This document shows, in pieces, positions 28,213 to 37,825 of a DNA stretch of 64,000 bases. Below the pieces are notes generated by a model that was not told where the DNA came from, ran no database searches, and was given only the letters and a program-made list of their open reading frames with translations. Source of the stretch: Mucilaginibacter sp. CSA2-8R (GTDB taxonomy: Bacteria; Bacteroidota; Bacteroidia; Sphingobacteriales; Sphingobacteriaceae); the NCBI RefSeq assembly GCF_038806765.1, contig NZ_CP152389.1, positions 3,906,001 to 3,970,000 on the forward strand. The letters run 5' to 3'. The translations under genes and the position numbers were made by a program. Position 1 is the first letter of the stretch, and each line of letters begins with the position of its first letter.

Positions 28213-29886
28213 TTAATAACCGGGATTTTGCTGTAATTTGCCGCCGTTATTACGCTCAATTTCGGATGCAGGGATTGGCCACAGGTTATAAGTTGGCTGC
28301 ACATCAGAGTAATATGGATTACATTTTTTTACCCTGTCGTATATTTTACCCAAGCGCATTAACGTAATACGGCGTTTTTCTTCAGATCCAAGTTCGCGCA
28401 TACGTTCATCCAAAATGTAATCAATGTTGACGTTGGCTGGTAGCACGCTCGATGCATTTGCCCGGCTGCGAACCACATTAATATCAGCGGCTGCATTACT
28501 TAACTGATTTAACCCTAAGTAAGCTTCGGCCCTTAATAAATAGGTCTCGGCCAGGCGAAACATGTACTGGTCGGCATATGTACCGCCAGCACTTGCTTTT
28601 AACAACAGTTGAGATTTATCCTGAAACATGCCATCAGGGTGATCTCCGGGCGTAGTTACTTTAGATTGAAACGCATAAAAATCGCGCCGTGGCACGGTGA
28701 TACCTGCCGGTGGATTTACGGTAGATATTACCTGACCAAAACGCGGATGAGCTGGATTGTTAACCACAAATTCTCTGACAAAATTGTATGGTGCGTTTCT
28801 TATGTCGTTATTAAAATCGCCTTGCCAAATAACATCCGAAAAATATTTGGTTGATATTGCCCAACCAATGCCCCTGCCGCCTGAGTAATCACTACGCGGA
28901 TAAAGAAACGGCTGCACCGTGCTCCCTGCAAGGCGGAATGTTAGAATTTGCGGCGCAAAGTTTCTTTCAAACTGATAAGAACCATCGATACCGGTTGATA
29001 CGGCACCGCCGCCGGGTACATCCGTTTCAAACTGAATAACCCAAAGGCCTTCTTTGTTTGTTCCGTTCTTACGGTTTTGATTACCCTGCTGAAAGAGATC
29101 CCAGTACACATTTTTGGTAGCATCGGATGATTTTGTGCCAAACCGGGTTTTCATCAGTGCCACATTAGGATTACTGATTACTGTAGTTGCAGCAGTAACT
29201 GCATTTTGAAATTCTCCGGCAGCAAGGTAAACTTCCGACAACAAATGGTAAGCCGCCAGATTACTGATCTGCCCGTCGGTTACGGCATTGATGGCAGGCA
29301 GGTTTTCAGAAGCAAATTTTAAATCACTGATTACTTGTGCCAGCACTTCTGCTTTTGGAGCACGGGTATAATCTGTTTTTGGTGATTCTACCTCCTTTAC
29401 ATTCAGCGGCACACCGCCATACAGATAAGCTAACGTACGATAGGCAAAACCACGGAAAAATCTGGATCTTGCTTCATTAAGTGTTTTATCGGCTGCAGAC
29501 ATTGAAGAATTTGGTATGCGATCTATTATCGTGTTAGCCTCGCTAACAATTTTATATAGTGCCGACCAATGACTTAACGGAATATTTAATCCGCCCTGCG
29601 GTGCATAAGAGGCAATCATGTTGGTGTGCCTTTCGGTACTGGGCTGCCCATCAAAAACAATATCGCAACCGTAAACATAATCAAAAGGCCGGCGGTCGCC
29701 ATTGGTGTAAAACTCGGTACGCACTCGGTTATACAGGCCGTTTACAGCTGCATTAAAATCGCTGCTGTTATTATAAGCATTACTGGTGCTCAAGAAGTCA
29801 AGAGGCTTCTCGTCTAAAAAGTCTTTTTTACAAGAGGAAGATAAGATAATACCTAATGACAAAAATGCGATGATAGTCTTTTTCAT
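28213..29886 (-). CDS. SusD/RagB-family glycan-binding lipoprotein
   Basis: The 557-residue protein has a lipoprotein signal (AFLSLGIILSSSCKKDFLDEKP). SusD markers are FNAAVNGLYNRVR, ARSRFFRGFAYRTLAYLYGG, FRLAETYLLRAEAYLGLNQ, LDERMRELGSEEKRRITLMR and the end NGGKLQQNPGY. It follows susC by 11 bp. With the STN-less SusC it forms the importer of the two-component-regulated locus. Confidence 0.94.
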   Translation of the reverse strand: MKKTIIAFLSLGIILSSSCKKDFLDEKPLDFLSTSNAYNNSSDFNAAVNGLYNRVRTEFYTNGDRRPFDYVYGCDIVFDGQPSTERHTNMIASYAPQGGLNIPLSHWSALYKIVSEANTIIDRIPNSSMSAADKTLNEARSRFFRGFAYRTLAYLYGGVPLNVKEVESPKTDYTRAPKAEVLAQVISDLKFASENLPAINAVTDGQISNLAAYHLLSEVYLAAGEFQNAVTAATTVISNPNVALMKTRFGTKSSDATKNVYWDLFQQGNQNRKNGTNKEGLWVIQFETDVPGGGAVSTGIDGSYQFERNFAPQILTFRLAGSTVQPFLYPRSDYSGGRGIGWAISTKYFSDVIWQGDFNNDIRNAPYNFVREFVVNNPAHPRFGQVISTVNPPAGITVPRRDFYAFQSKVTTPGDHPDGMFQDKSQLLLKASAGGTYADQYMFRLAETYLLRAEAYLGLNQLSNAAADINVVRSRANASSVLPANVNIDYILDERMRELGSEEKRRITLMRLGKIYDRVKKCNPYYSDVQPTYNLWPIPASEIERNNGGKLQQNPGY

Positions 29887-29897
29887 TACTTTAAAGA

Positions 29898-32800
29898 TTA
29901 GAAAGTTACGTTCACGCCTACAGAATAGCCTCTTAATACAGGCCGTCCATCATTAATCAAGCCTTGGCCCGGCGTTTCGGGATCCCAACCATCCCAGTTA
30001 GTCCAGGTAACGAGGTTGCGGCCGCTTACAAAAAGGTTGAGGCTTTGCAGTTTCAGGCGCTGAATGGCCTTACCAGTAAAATTGTATCCTAGTGATACAT
30101 CCTGCAGCCTAACAAAGCTGCGGCTTTGATAAATTGACGGGCTAATAGTGGATGCAATAATAGAACTTGGATACCTGCCATTAGGATTACTTGGCGACCA
30201 AAAGTCAGTTCCGCTCAAATTATTTTCACGGATCGAATTATCGTCTCTTACGCGGCGTGGCGTGTTTGCGGCCAGATATGAATTACTCCCACCCTGTACA
30301 GAATTTAAAAATGCAGTAAGTGTGAAGTTTTTGTACTGAAACTTGTTTAACAAGCTAACACGATACAAAGGCGCCGTTGATCCTAAGATTGTACGATCGT
30401 TGGCGTTGTTAATTACGCCGTCGCCGTTTTGGTCAACAATGCGGTACGTGCCGGGCGAATAGCCAGCCGGAATTTGCTCACCTATTTGCCAGATGCCATT
30501 AGTTTGATAATCATAAACTACGGTGTTTGGCTGCCCGATAAACAAACCACTTTGTGGCAAATCATCTTCTTTGCCGTCGCCGTTCAAATCTCCTAAAAGC
30601 TTCACTACTTTATTAATGTTGCGGGCAAAGTTTAGCGTTGAGCTCCACTGGAAGTTTTTTCCGTTGATATTTCTCGAGGTTAAAGCAAGTTCATAACCCT
30701 GGTTATTAAGTTGCCCTACGTTGGTTTGTATACTGCCAAAACCGGTAATTGTAGGAATATTTACGCTATACAACAAATCAGTTGTGCGGTTATTATAATA
30801 TTCAACCACGCCTGATAAGCGATTTTTAAACATCGAAAACTCTATCCCCACGTTAACCCCTGCGGTACGTTCCCATTTTAAATCGGGGTTAGGTAACGAG
30901 TTTACCTGCTGACCGAACTGCGTTGAACCGCCATCACCGTAAACGTAAGCAGCATTTACGTTAACCACTGCCAATGATGAGTATCTTGAAGTTTGATTAC
31001 CTACCACGCCGTAACCTACGCGTAATTTCAAATTATCAACCCAGTTAACTTTAAAAAACGACTCACGGGCAACATCCCATCCTACGGATAACGACGGAAA
31101 ATAAGCCGACTTATAGTTTTCGGCGAAACCCGAAAAACCATCTCGCCTTACAGTAGCAGTTAACAAATAACGGCTGTCATAGCTATAATTAATGCGCGCC
31201 ATTTGGTAGTTAAGGGCTTCCCGGTAAGCGTTTGACACAGCAAACCGGTTGGTGCCTTGCTGCAAGCTATTATAACCCAAAGTCAACCTGTCAAACCCAG
31301 TCGAGTAAGCCCTTGTATAATCGTTTTTACGCTCAACAGCGCCGTACAAAAGGGTAGCTACAAAATTGTGCTTGCTAAAGGTCCGGTTATAGGTCAGGAT
31401 GTTATCTAAAGTGTAATCGTAATAGGTAGTTACTTCTTTAGATGCCTGCCCGGTTAAACCGGCATCATATTGGTTTGAAGTATTATGGAGATCCAATCGA
31501 TAGTTATTACCAAAATTTAGCCGATAGCTCAGGCCTTTAAGTGGTAACTGCACATTGGCGTATAGATTAGCAAAAAAATAATTATGCCTATCGTGATCAT
31601 CAGCTTCGTAACTCAAAAACGGATTAGTTAAATTGGTATTGAAGGGGTTGATGATGTAATTTCCGTTCTGATTACGGGGCTGAATAAGTGGCGACAACAG
31701 GCGAATGTTACCCAAATTAGGTTCAACGCCATCCTCGTTCACAAATGTACCAAACGATTGCAGTCCCACGGTAAGCCAGTCAGTAGCTTTGGTTTCGATA
31801 TTGGCCCGCAAACTTTTACGTCTGAAAACGTCGTTTTTAATAAAACCCGAATTTTTAGTTAGGCTACCTGATAATAAATAGGTAACTTTTTCAGCCCCTC
31901 CTGATATGCTAAGCTGGTTATCAACGATGTAGCCGCGGTGGGTAGCTTCGCCGTACCAGTCAAAATCATAAGGCAACAAGTTTCCCTGCGCATCCTTCAT
32001 AGAGGGGTCAACTTTGCTTACCAAGTCAAATGCCGGGTTAGGCTGGGTATAGTCTGGAGCTAAATAGGCTTGTTCGTAATATAAGTTCCTGATTTTTTCC
32101 AGGTACTCATCGCGCCCCATTGGCCTTAACTTATTACTGGGCGATTGTGTGGCATATTGTGAGGAAAAAGATATTCTGGTTTTCCCGTTAACGCCTTTGC
32201 GGCTGGTAATAAGCAAAACGCCGTTGGCAGCCTGGGCCCCGTAAACCGCAGTGGCGCTGGCATCTTTCAAAACATCAATAGAGGCAATATCATCAGGGTT
32301 GATAGAGGTTAACGAGCCGGTATACTGAACACCATCCAAAATAATGAGCACGTTGGTATTGCCATTAAGTGTGTTTGCGCCGCGTATACCAATACTTGGT
32401 GTAGCACCCGCGCGGTTAACCTGCCCTACGTTTAAGCCGGGAACGGTACCCTGCAGTAAATTGGCCACGTTAGTAGTAGGTGATTTACGAAAATCATCAA
32501 GATTAGCCCGCACTACGGATCCGGTTACGTCTGCTTTTTTCTGGGTGCCGTAACCCACCACAACAACATCGTTTAATGAGTTACTTACCGCTTTCATCTG
32601 AATTGTTAAAGTAGTACGGCCGTTCAAAGACACTTCCTGTGTTTCGTAGCCCACTATCGAAAACACTAACACCTGATTGGTATTTGCCGGCGAGAGCGTA
32701 TAACCACCGGCTACATCTGTTTGAGTAGCCAACGATGTACCTTTAACCTTAACGGTAACCCCAACTAAAGGCTGCCCTGTTTCATCTGTTACTTTACCGC

Positions 32801-32990
32801 TTATGGTAACAGCGTAGTTAAAGCCATCCGTATGGTTCATATTCGAATTTGCGGCGAAGCTTTTGGCCGCAACAAAGATATGGTTACTGCCCTGTGAAGC
32901 CATAGATGTTTGGCCAGCACACAAGGCAATTAAAGCCACGCTAAAACCGTATTTCAGTTTTGTAGAAAATGCGATTGTTGATGTTTCCAT
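29898..32990 (-). CDS. SusC/RagA-family TonB-dependent transporter lacking an STN domain
   Basis: The open frame reaches 33107, but I start at the ATG at 32990 because a typical signal peptide follows (METSTIAFSTKLKYGFSVALIALCAG). The product is about 1030 residues. The mature protein begins directly with the carboxypeptidase-regulatory-like domain (GKVTDETGQPLVGVTVKVKG), then plug (VVVGYGTQKKADVTGSVVR, NVLIILDGVQYTG) and barrel ending GYSVGVNVTF. It lacks the STN domain of the other two SusC proteins, and no FecR/sigma pair is adjacent. This fits control by the two-component system at 33769-37745 instead, through the site at 33599-33626. Confidence 0.94.
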   Translation of the reverse strand: METSTIAFSTKLKYGFSVALIALCAGQTSMASQGSNHIFVAAKSFAANSNMNHTDGFNYAVTISGKVTDETGQPLVGVTVKVKGTSLATQTDVAGGYTLSPANTNQVLVFSIVGYETQEVSLNGRTTLTIQMKAVSNSLNDVVVVGYGTQKKADVTGSVVRANLDDFRKSPTTNVANLLQGTVPGLNVGQVNRAGATPSIGIRGANTLNGNTNVLIILDGVQYTGSLTSINPDDIASIDVLKDASATAVYGAQAANGVLLITSRKGVNGKTRISFSSQYATQSPSNKLRPMGRDEYLEKIRNLYYEQAYLAPDYTQPNPAFDLVSKVDPSMKDAQGNLLPYDFDWYGEATHRGYIVDNQLSISGGAEKVTYLLSGSLTKNSGFIKNDVFRRKSLRANIETKATDWLTVGLQSFGTFVNEDGVEPNLGNIRLLSPLIQPRNQNGNYIINPFNTNLTNPFLSYEADDHDRHNYFFANLYANVQLPLKGLSYRLNFGNNYRLDLHNTSNQYDAGLTGQASKEVTTYYDYTLDNILTYNRTFSKHNFVATLLYGAVERKNDYTRAYSTGFDRLTLGYNSLQQGTNRFAVSNAYREALNYQMARINYSYDSRYLLTATVRRDGFSGFAENYKSAYFPSLSVGWDVARESFFKVNWVDNLKLRVGYGVVGNQTSRYSSLAVVNVNAAYVYGDGGSTQFGQQVNSLPNPDLKWERTAGVNVGIEFSMFKNRLSGVVEYYNNRTTDLLYSVNIPTITGFGSIQTNVGQLNNQGYELALTSRNINGKNFQWSSTLNFARNINKVVKLLGDLNGDGKEDDLPQSGLFIGQPNTVVYDYQTNGIWQIGEQIPAGYSPGTYRIVDQNGDGVINNANDRTILGSTAPLYRVSLLNKFQYKNFTLTAFLNSVQGGSNSYLAANTPRRVRDDNSIRENNLSGTDFWSPSNPNGRYPSSIIASTISPSIYQSRSFVRLQDVSLGYNFTGKAIQRLKLQSLNLFVSGRNLVTWTNWDGWDPETPGQGLINDGRPVLRGYSVGVNVTF

Positions 32991-33263
32991 CTTTTTACCT
33001 GATTGATGGTAAGATGAATCAGTCACAGAATCTTTTCTCATAAATTGTGTTTGTATATAATCGGTTATTGGTTCTATAATTTGGTTAGGATAATACTGCT
33101 TTTTCAAGCCCTTGATATGCGAGCACAGATTGGATTATACCGGTGTACTTTGAAACTGCCGGAACTGGTTAGCAATTGGTTAAACCGCTTTTGAGCTAAA
33201 ACGGAAATATATTTATTAAAGGCATTTGTTAAGCATGAGATGGCAGCCTACTTGTAAGCTGTA

Positions 33264-33306
33264 TAGCTATTTACCTTGGTTTTGGCAAACAAATGCCAAA
33301 TAGCTA
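33264..33306 (-). promoter_or_regulatory. two-tier hairpin in the long susC leader
   Basis: Inner stem TTTGGCA (33281-33287) with TGCCAAA (33294-33300), loop AACAAA, and outer stem TAGCTA (33264-33269) with TAGCTA (33301-33306), separated by an 11-nt one-sided bulge. It lies within the inferred 5' leader of susC, on the minus-strand transcript. Confidence 0.45.
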
Positions 33307-33598
33307 ACAAGAACTTTATCCCGTTAAATTTTGGAGTAAGGTTATTTCATAGTTAGTGATCTCCTTTCAAATATTTATTTAATTGCATAAAAAGCCCTTC
33401 AGGGGTTATCATGAATACATCAGCGACAATACAGCCTTGCAGGCTGCACTTTATGCTGATTTAACACATAAAATTAAAATCATTACAAACACTGCACGGC
33501 AAGCAGTTATGGTACTTAACTTTGAAAACTGCTACGCAGAAGGGTTTATAAATTGGTTTTATTACGGTTCAAATTAACCTAACCAAATCAGTAATATT

Positions 33599-33626
33599 TG
33601 TTCAACTTTTTGTCGATTCGTCTCAA
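33599..33626 (-). promoter_or_regulatory. TTGAGAC-N14-TTGAACA activator site with TTTG element (susC promoter)
   Basis: On minus: TTGAGAC (33626-33620), 14 bp GAATCGACAAAAAG, TTGAACA (33605-33599). TTTG follows 25 bp later (33573-33570) in the context TTAATTTG. It faces the susC-susD operon, and is only about 140 bp from the start of the divergent sensor kinase gene. Confidence 0.8.
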
Positions 33627-33768
33627 TTTTTGAACAAAACGCGTTATTCAACAATCCAACTTTCTGATTGACAATACTTTAATCAAAATAAACTTCTAAT
33701 TTCCGTTGAAGGCGTTGTTGAAGTCATGGTACAAACAGCTGGTTTGTATATATTTGAGTCAACCAATT

Positions 33769-36700
33769 ATGTTCCGCTCGTTAAAATTCGTTATTGTACA
33801 GCTGTCTATACTTTTGATAGCCTCTTATTGCAATGGTCAATCGTACTATTTTAAGCACTATCAGGCTGATGATGGGTTGGCGCACAACACCATACTCACC
33901 ATTATGCAGGATAGCAAGGGTTTAATATGGATTGGCAGCCGTGGCGGACTAAACCGATTTGATGGTTACGCATTTAAAACTTACAAAAATGCCAAAAACA
34001 AATTTGGCAATATTGGTAATAATGTAGTACACGCCATTGCCGAAGACCAAGCCGGAATGATTTGGGTAGGGACCGGCAAAGGTTTATACAGATACAATCC
34101 TTATTTGGAAACGTTCACTTCTGTTGAACAAGTTTCGCAAAAGATGATAAGCCAAATTTTAGTGGATGCGCAAAATAGGTTGTGGTTTTTGGCTAATGGC
34201 TTTTTGTACTGCTATTATCAACAAACCAACAGGTTAATCAGCCTACATAAAAATGGAGCTTGCCTCGCCATAGATGATGATAAACATATATGGATGGGTG
34301 ACGACGACGGTACGATACGGGTAATTAATCCGGTGACACTTACGTTTAAACAGGTTCGAATCATTAGCACCAACGTGCCGCCAATACTCCGTACCATTTT
34401 AAGAATTTTGCCTACAGGCACGGATGAAGTGCTGATTGGGTGCTTTAAACAGGGGCTTAAAAGTTATAATATCAAAAGCGGCGCAGTAAAATCTTTACTT
34501 TCTAAAAATGCCGATAGCACTGAGATTTACGTACGCGACATCAAAGCAGGAAACGACGGAAAATATTGGATAGCCACCGAATCGGGAATCTACATTTACG
34601 ACCTTACCCAACATGTTAGCAGCAACTTGCGCAAACGTGCCGGTGATGTATACTCCTTGTCTGACAATGCAGTGTACACTATTTGCCGTGATCATCAGGG
34701 CGGTATGTGGGCCGGCACATTTTTCGGCGGCCTTAACTACTACTCTAAAGAAAATGCCCGGTTTGAAAAGTACTATCCCCTACCTGATGTTAACTCAATA
34801 TCGGGTAATGCCGTACGCGAAATTTGTGCCGATAATAAAGGCAATTTGTGGATTGGTACGGAAGATGCCGGCATCAATAAATTTAATATCAACTCCGGCA
34901 GGTTCACACAATACAAAAACGGAACTAAAAACGGTTTATCCTATCCGAACATACATGGCTTAAAAGCCATTGGCAATCAACTATTTATTGGCCCATTTTT
35001 GCACGGCCTGGAAATTATGGATATGCAAACCGGCAGAGTAACCGACCGGTTTAAACTCATTGGCGAGCAGCATGCTGATGCAAAAAGCGAATTTATTTTA
35101 AGTATACATCTTACCAAAGACAGCACCATACTTATTGGTACCGTGTACAACGGCTCGGGTTTGTTTTCTTACAACCGGCAATCTAAAACATTTACCCGCA
35201 TTAAAGAAATCCCGTATAACTCTTATGTATACGATATTCAGGAAGACCATGAGGGCAATATATGGACAGGCAGCATATCAAACGGAGCCTACTTTTACAA
35301 TCCTAAAACTGGCAAGCACGGCAACTTCAGGTTTGGCGATAAGGTTAAAGGGAAATTAGTAAATGAGTTTGCTGTATATGGAATTTTAGAAGATAGCTAT
35401 AACGCCATGTGGCTTACCACCGAGGGCGGTGGGCTCATCAGGCTGAGTCCCGACCGTAAAAGTATCCGGAAATTTACCACAGAAGACGGTTTACCCAGCA
35501 ATGTGCTATTCCGGATGCTGGAAGACGACAATAAACACCTGTGGATAAGCTCGCTCAAAGGTTTAGTTTACCTTGATCTGCAAACGTTTAAGTTTAAAGT
35601 TTATACCCAGTCTAACGGTTTAATTACCGACCAGTTTAACTACAACTCAGCATATAAGCATACCAACGGTAAGATGTATTTTGGCTCAGTAAAAGGAATG
35701 ATTGCATTTAATCCGGTTGACTTTAGTCAAAACGAACCCAGCCCGCCTACCTACATTACCGGTTTTCAGATTAGCAATAAAGAAATTGTGCCCGGCACCA
35801 GTAACAGTCCTTTAAAAAAATCCATTCTTTATACCGATTCAATTACCCTGAAATACAATCAAAGCAACTTTAGTATTGAGTTTGCAGCGCTTAATTACTC
35901 ATCGCCAGGAGTTACACGATATAGGTACCAGATGAAAGGCCTAGATAAAACTTGGACTTACCTTAACAGCAACCGCAAAGCCTACTTTACTGATTTATCA
36001 CCCGGTAATTACGCTTTTATTGTACAGGCCGAGAGTAATGTAGGTAGCTGGAGAAGCCAAGAACGAAAGCTATACGTTAAAATACTACCGCCGTTTTGGA
36101 AAAGTGTCACCGCATATATATTTTATCTGTTGCTTATGGGTGCCAGTATGTACTTGGCCGTAAGATACTATCACCGTCGTTTGGAGCGCCGCAACTTAAG
36201 CAGGCTGCAACTTTTTGAACACGAAAAAGAGAAAGAAATTTATCAGGCAAAAATTGAGTTTTTTACCAATATAGCTCACGAAATTCAAACACCGCTTACA
36301 CTGATTGTAGGCCCAGTGGAACGCTTGCTAAAAAAAGCTGAGCGGTACCAGGACATGCAGAAAGGCTTACTGATGGTAGAAAAAAACGCCAGACGCTTAA
36401 ACGAATTAACAGGACAATTATTAGATTTCCGTAAAACGGAGATGGACCAGTTTGGCTTAAACTTCGTTAACATAGACATTGCACAACTGTTAAGCGACCA
36501 AATTGCGGTATTTAAATCAGTTGCCGAAAAGCAACGTATCTATTTAACGCTCAATACGCCTGATCAGCAGCTTATTGCCTTTGTTGATCGCGAAGCATTA
36601 ATAAAAATCTGCAGTAACCTGATATCAAATGCGGTTAAATATGCCGCTACTAAGGCAACAGTAACTTTATTACACCGCCACGCCGACGATGAAAACTTCA

Positions 36701-36957
36701 TCATACAATTTAGTAATGATGGCAAGGGCATACCGTCCGAGTTTAGCGAAAGAATATTCGAACCCTTTTTTAGGCTGAGCGGCACCAATAAACCTGGTAC
36801 AGGCATTGGCCTTTCGTTAGCCAAATCGTTAACAGAATTGCATAATGGAAAGCTCAAGCTGGCACACAGTAACAACAGCATTACTGTTTTTGAGCTCACA
36901 TTGCCTATACATCAAAAATTTGAATTTAAATTAGGTAGCTGGAAAAAGCTGAATTGA
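33769..36957 (+). CDS. hybrid-type sensor histidine kinase (propeller sensor, Y_Y_Y, kinase) without receiver
   Basis: An open frame exists from a TTG at 33706, but the ATG at 33769 gives a good signal peptide (MFRSLKFVIVQLSILLIASYCNG). The 1062-residue product has about 12-14 propeller repeats of the Reg_prop kind (DSKGLIWIGSRGGLNRF, DNKGNLWIGTEDAGINKF), a Y_Y_Y domain (about 690-765), one transmembrane helix (about 778-800), and a cytoplasmic kinase: H-box NIAHEIQTPLTLIVG (Gln where Arg is usual), N-box NLISNAVKYA, NDGKGIPSEFSERIFEPFF, GTGIGLSLAKSL. Periplasmic sensing of an oligosaccharide is the family role. It lacks the receiver and AraC domains usually fused in such proteins; they are encoded by the next gene. 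Confidence 0.92.
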   Translation: MFRSLKFVIVQLSILLIASYCNGQSYYFKHYQADDGLAHNTILTIMQDSKGLIWIGSRGGLNRFDGYAFKTYKNAKNKFGNIGNNVVHAIAEDQAGMIWVGTGKGLYRYNPYLETFTSVEQVSQKMISQILVDAQNRLWFLANGFLYCYYQQTNRLISLHKNGACLAIDDDKHIWMGDDDGTIRVINPVTLTFKQVRIISTNVPPILRTILRILPTGTDEVLIGCFKQGLKSYNIKSGAVKSLLSKNADSTEIYVRDIKAGNDGKYWIATESGIYIYDLTQHVSSNLRKRAGDVYSLSDNAVYTICRDHQGGMWAGTFFGGLNYYSKENARFEKYYPLPDVNSISGNAVREICADNKGNLWIGTEDAGINKFNINSGRFTQYKNGTKNGLSYPNIHGLKAIGNQLFIGPFLHGLEIMDMQTGRVTDRFKLIGEQHADAKSEFILSIHLTKDSTILIGTVYNGSGLFSYNRQSKTFTRIKEIPYNSYVYDIQEDHEGNIWTGSISNGAYFYNPKTGKHGNFRFGDKVKGKLVNEFAVYGILEDSYNAMWLTTEGGGLIRLSPDRKSIRKFTTEDGLPSNVLFRMLEDDNKHLWISSLKGLVYLDLQTFKFKVYTQSNGLITDQFNYNSAYKHTNGKMYFGSVKGMIAFNPVDFSQNEPSPPTYITGFQISNKEIVPGTSNSPLKKSILYTDSITLKYNQSNFSIEFAALNYSSPGVTRYRYQMKGLDKTWTYLNSNRKAYFTDLSPGNYAFIVQAESNVGSWRSQERKLYVKILPPFWKSVTAYIFYLLLMGASMYLAVRYYHRRLERRNLSRLQLFEHEKEKEIYQAKIEFFTNIAHEIQTPLTLIVGPVERLLKKAERYQDMQKGLLMVEKNARRLNELTGQLLDFRKTEMDQFGLNFVNIDIAQLLSDQIAVFKSVAEKQRIYLTLNTPDQQLIAFVDREALIKICSNLISNAVKYAATKATVTLLHRHADDENFIIQFSNDGKGIPSEFSERIFEPFFRLSGTNKPGTGIGLSLAKSLTELHNGKLKLAHSNNSITVFELTLPIHQKFEFKLGSWKKLN

Positions 36958-36959
36958 TT

Positions 36960-37745
36960 ATGACTGACAGTATTTTAATCATCGATGACAATGAAGATAT
37001 CCTGGAGTTTTTATCGGATGTTTTAGATGAAAACTACAAATTACACCTGGCAGAAAACGGCGAAATAGCGCAGACCATACTGGAGAAGGAAGTTATTAAC
37101 CTTATTGTTTCCGATATTATGATGCCCGGCATTGATGGCTTTGAGCTTTGTCGGATTATTAAATCAAACGTGGAATACTGCCATATCCCTATAGTATTGC
37201 TCACCTCTAAAAATACGTACCAAGCTCATATTGAAGGGCTGGAGGTTGGTGCCGATGCCTATATCCAAAAGCCGTTTTCGCCCGAGTTACTGCAAATGCA
37301 GATTGCCAATCTGCTCAGAAACCGGTTAAAAATCAAAGATCATTTTGCCAGTTCGCCGTTTGAGGACGTACGGGTAATGGCCCACTCAAAAACCGACGAG
37401 ATATTTTTGAAAAAGCTGGACGAGTACATTCGCAAAAACATCAAAGACCCAAATATGGATATTGACAAGATGGCAAATCATATGCACATGAGCCGCCCGA
37501 CGTTTTACCGTAAAATAAAATCTCTTTCTTCTTTATCGCCCAAAGAGTTAATTGATGTTACACGTTTAAAAAAAGCAGCTCAACTCATTACTCAAAATGA
37601 ATTTACCTTATTTGAAATTGCAAAAATGGTAGGTTACAGTTCCCAGAGCGTATTCGGAAAAAATTTCCAAAAACACTTTCATGTTACGCCATTGGAATAC
37701 ATTAATTCCATCCCTAAAGAAAACGGCCTGAACAGCGTTACTTAA
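36960..37745 (+). CDS. response regulator with receiver and AraC-type DNA-binding domain
   Basis: The 261-residue protein begins at the ATG at 36960, 2 bp after the kinase stop. Receiver domain about 1-120: acidic pair LIIDDNED, phospho-acceptor Asp52 in LIVSDIMMPGIDG, Lys in IQKPFSPELL. C-terminal HTH_18/AraC domain about 155-255: NMDIDKMANHMHMSRPTFYRK, FTLFEIAKMVGYSSQSVFGKNF, HVTPLEYI. It is the cognate partner of the kinase and the best candidate to bind the direct repeats TTGAGAC-N14-TTGAACA in front of five nearby transcription units. Confidence 0.94.
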   Translation: MTDSILIIDDNEDILEFLSDVLDENYKLHLAENGEIAQTILEKEVINLIVSDIMMPGIDGFELCRIIKSNVEYCHIPIVLLTSKNTYQAHIEGLEVGADAYIQKPFSPELLQMQIANLLRNRLKIKDHFASSPFEDVRVMAHSKTDEIFLKKLDEYIRKNIKDPNMDIDKMANHMHMSRPTFYRKIKSLSSLSPKELIDVTRLKKAAQLITQNEFTLFEIAKMVGYSSQSVFGKNFQKHFHVTPLEYINSIPKENGLNSVT

Positions 37746-37756
37746 TGCTACTAATA

Positions 37757-37812
37757 CATCAGAAACTAAAAACCTCATCAAGTTTATTTGATGAGGTTTT
37801 TAGTTTCTGATG
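37757..37812. terminator. bidirectional terminator between convergent genes
   Basis: A perfect 25-bp inverted repeat (37757-37781 and 37788-37812), 6-nt loop GTTTAT, with internal A5/T5 tracts next to ACCTCATCAA. It lies 11 bp after the regulator stop and 13 bp before the stop of the convergent DUF1080 gene. Confidence 0.9.
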
Positions 37813-37825
37813 CAGTGGAGAAAGG

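Larger units (their letters stand above)
32991..33768. other. divergent control region, susC / sensor kinase
   Basis: About 780 bp between the chosen start codons. It holds the activator site at 33599-33626 with its TTTG at 33573-33570, which implies an unusually long susC leader of roughly 570 nt. That leader contains the hairpin at 33264-33306. No coding frame with family resemblance is visible. Confidence 0.55.

Noticed and set aside
33383..33577. A 64-codon plus-strand frame in the susC leader region
   Set aside because: It has no recognisable domain and spans the inferred TTTG element of the leftward susC promoter.
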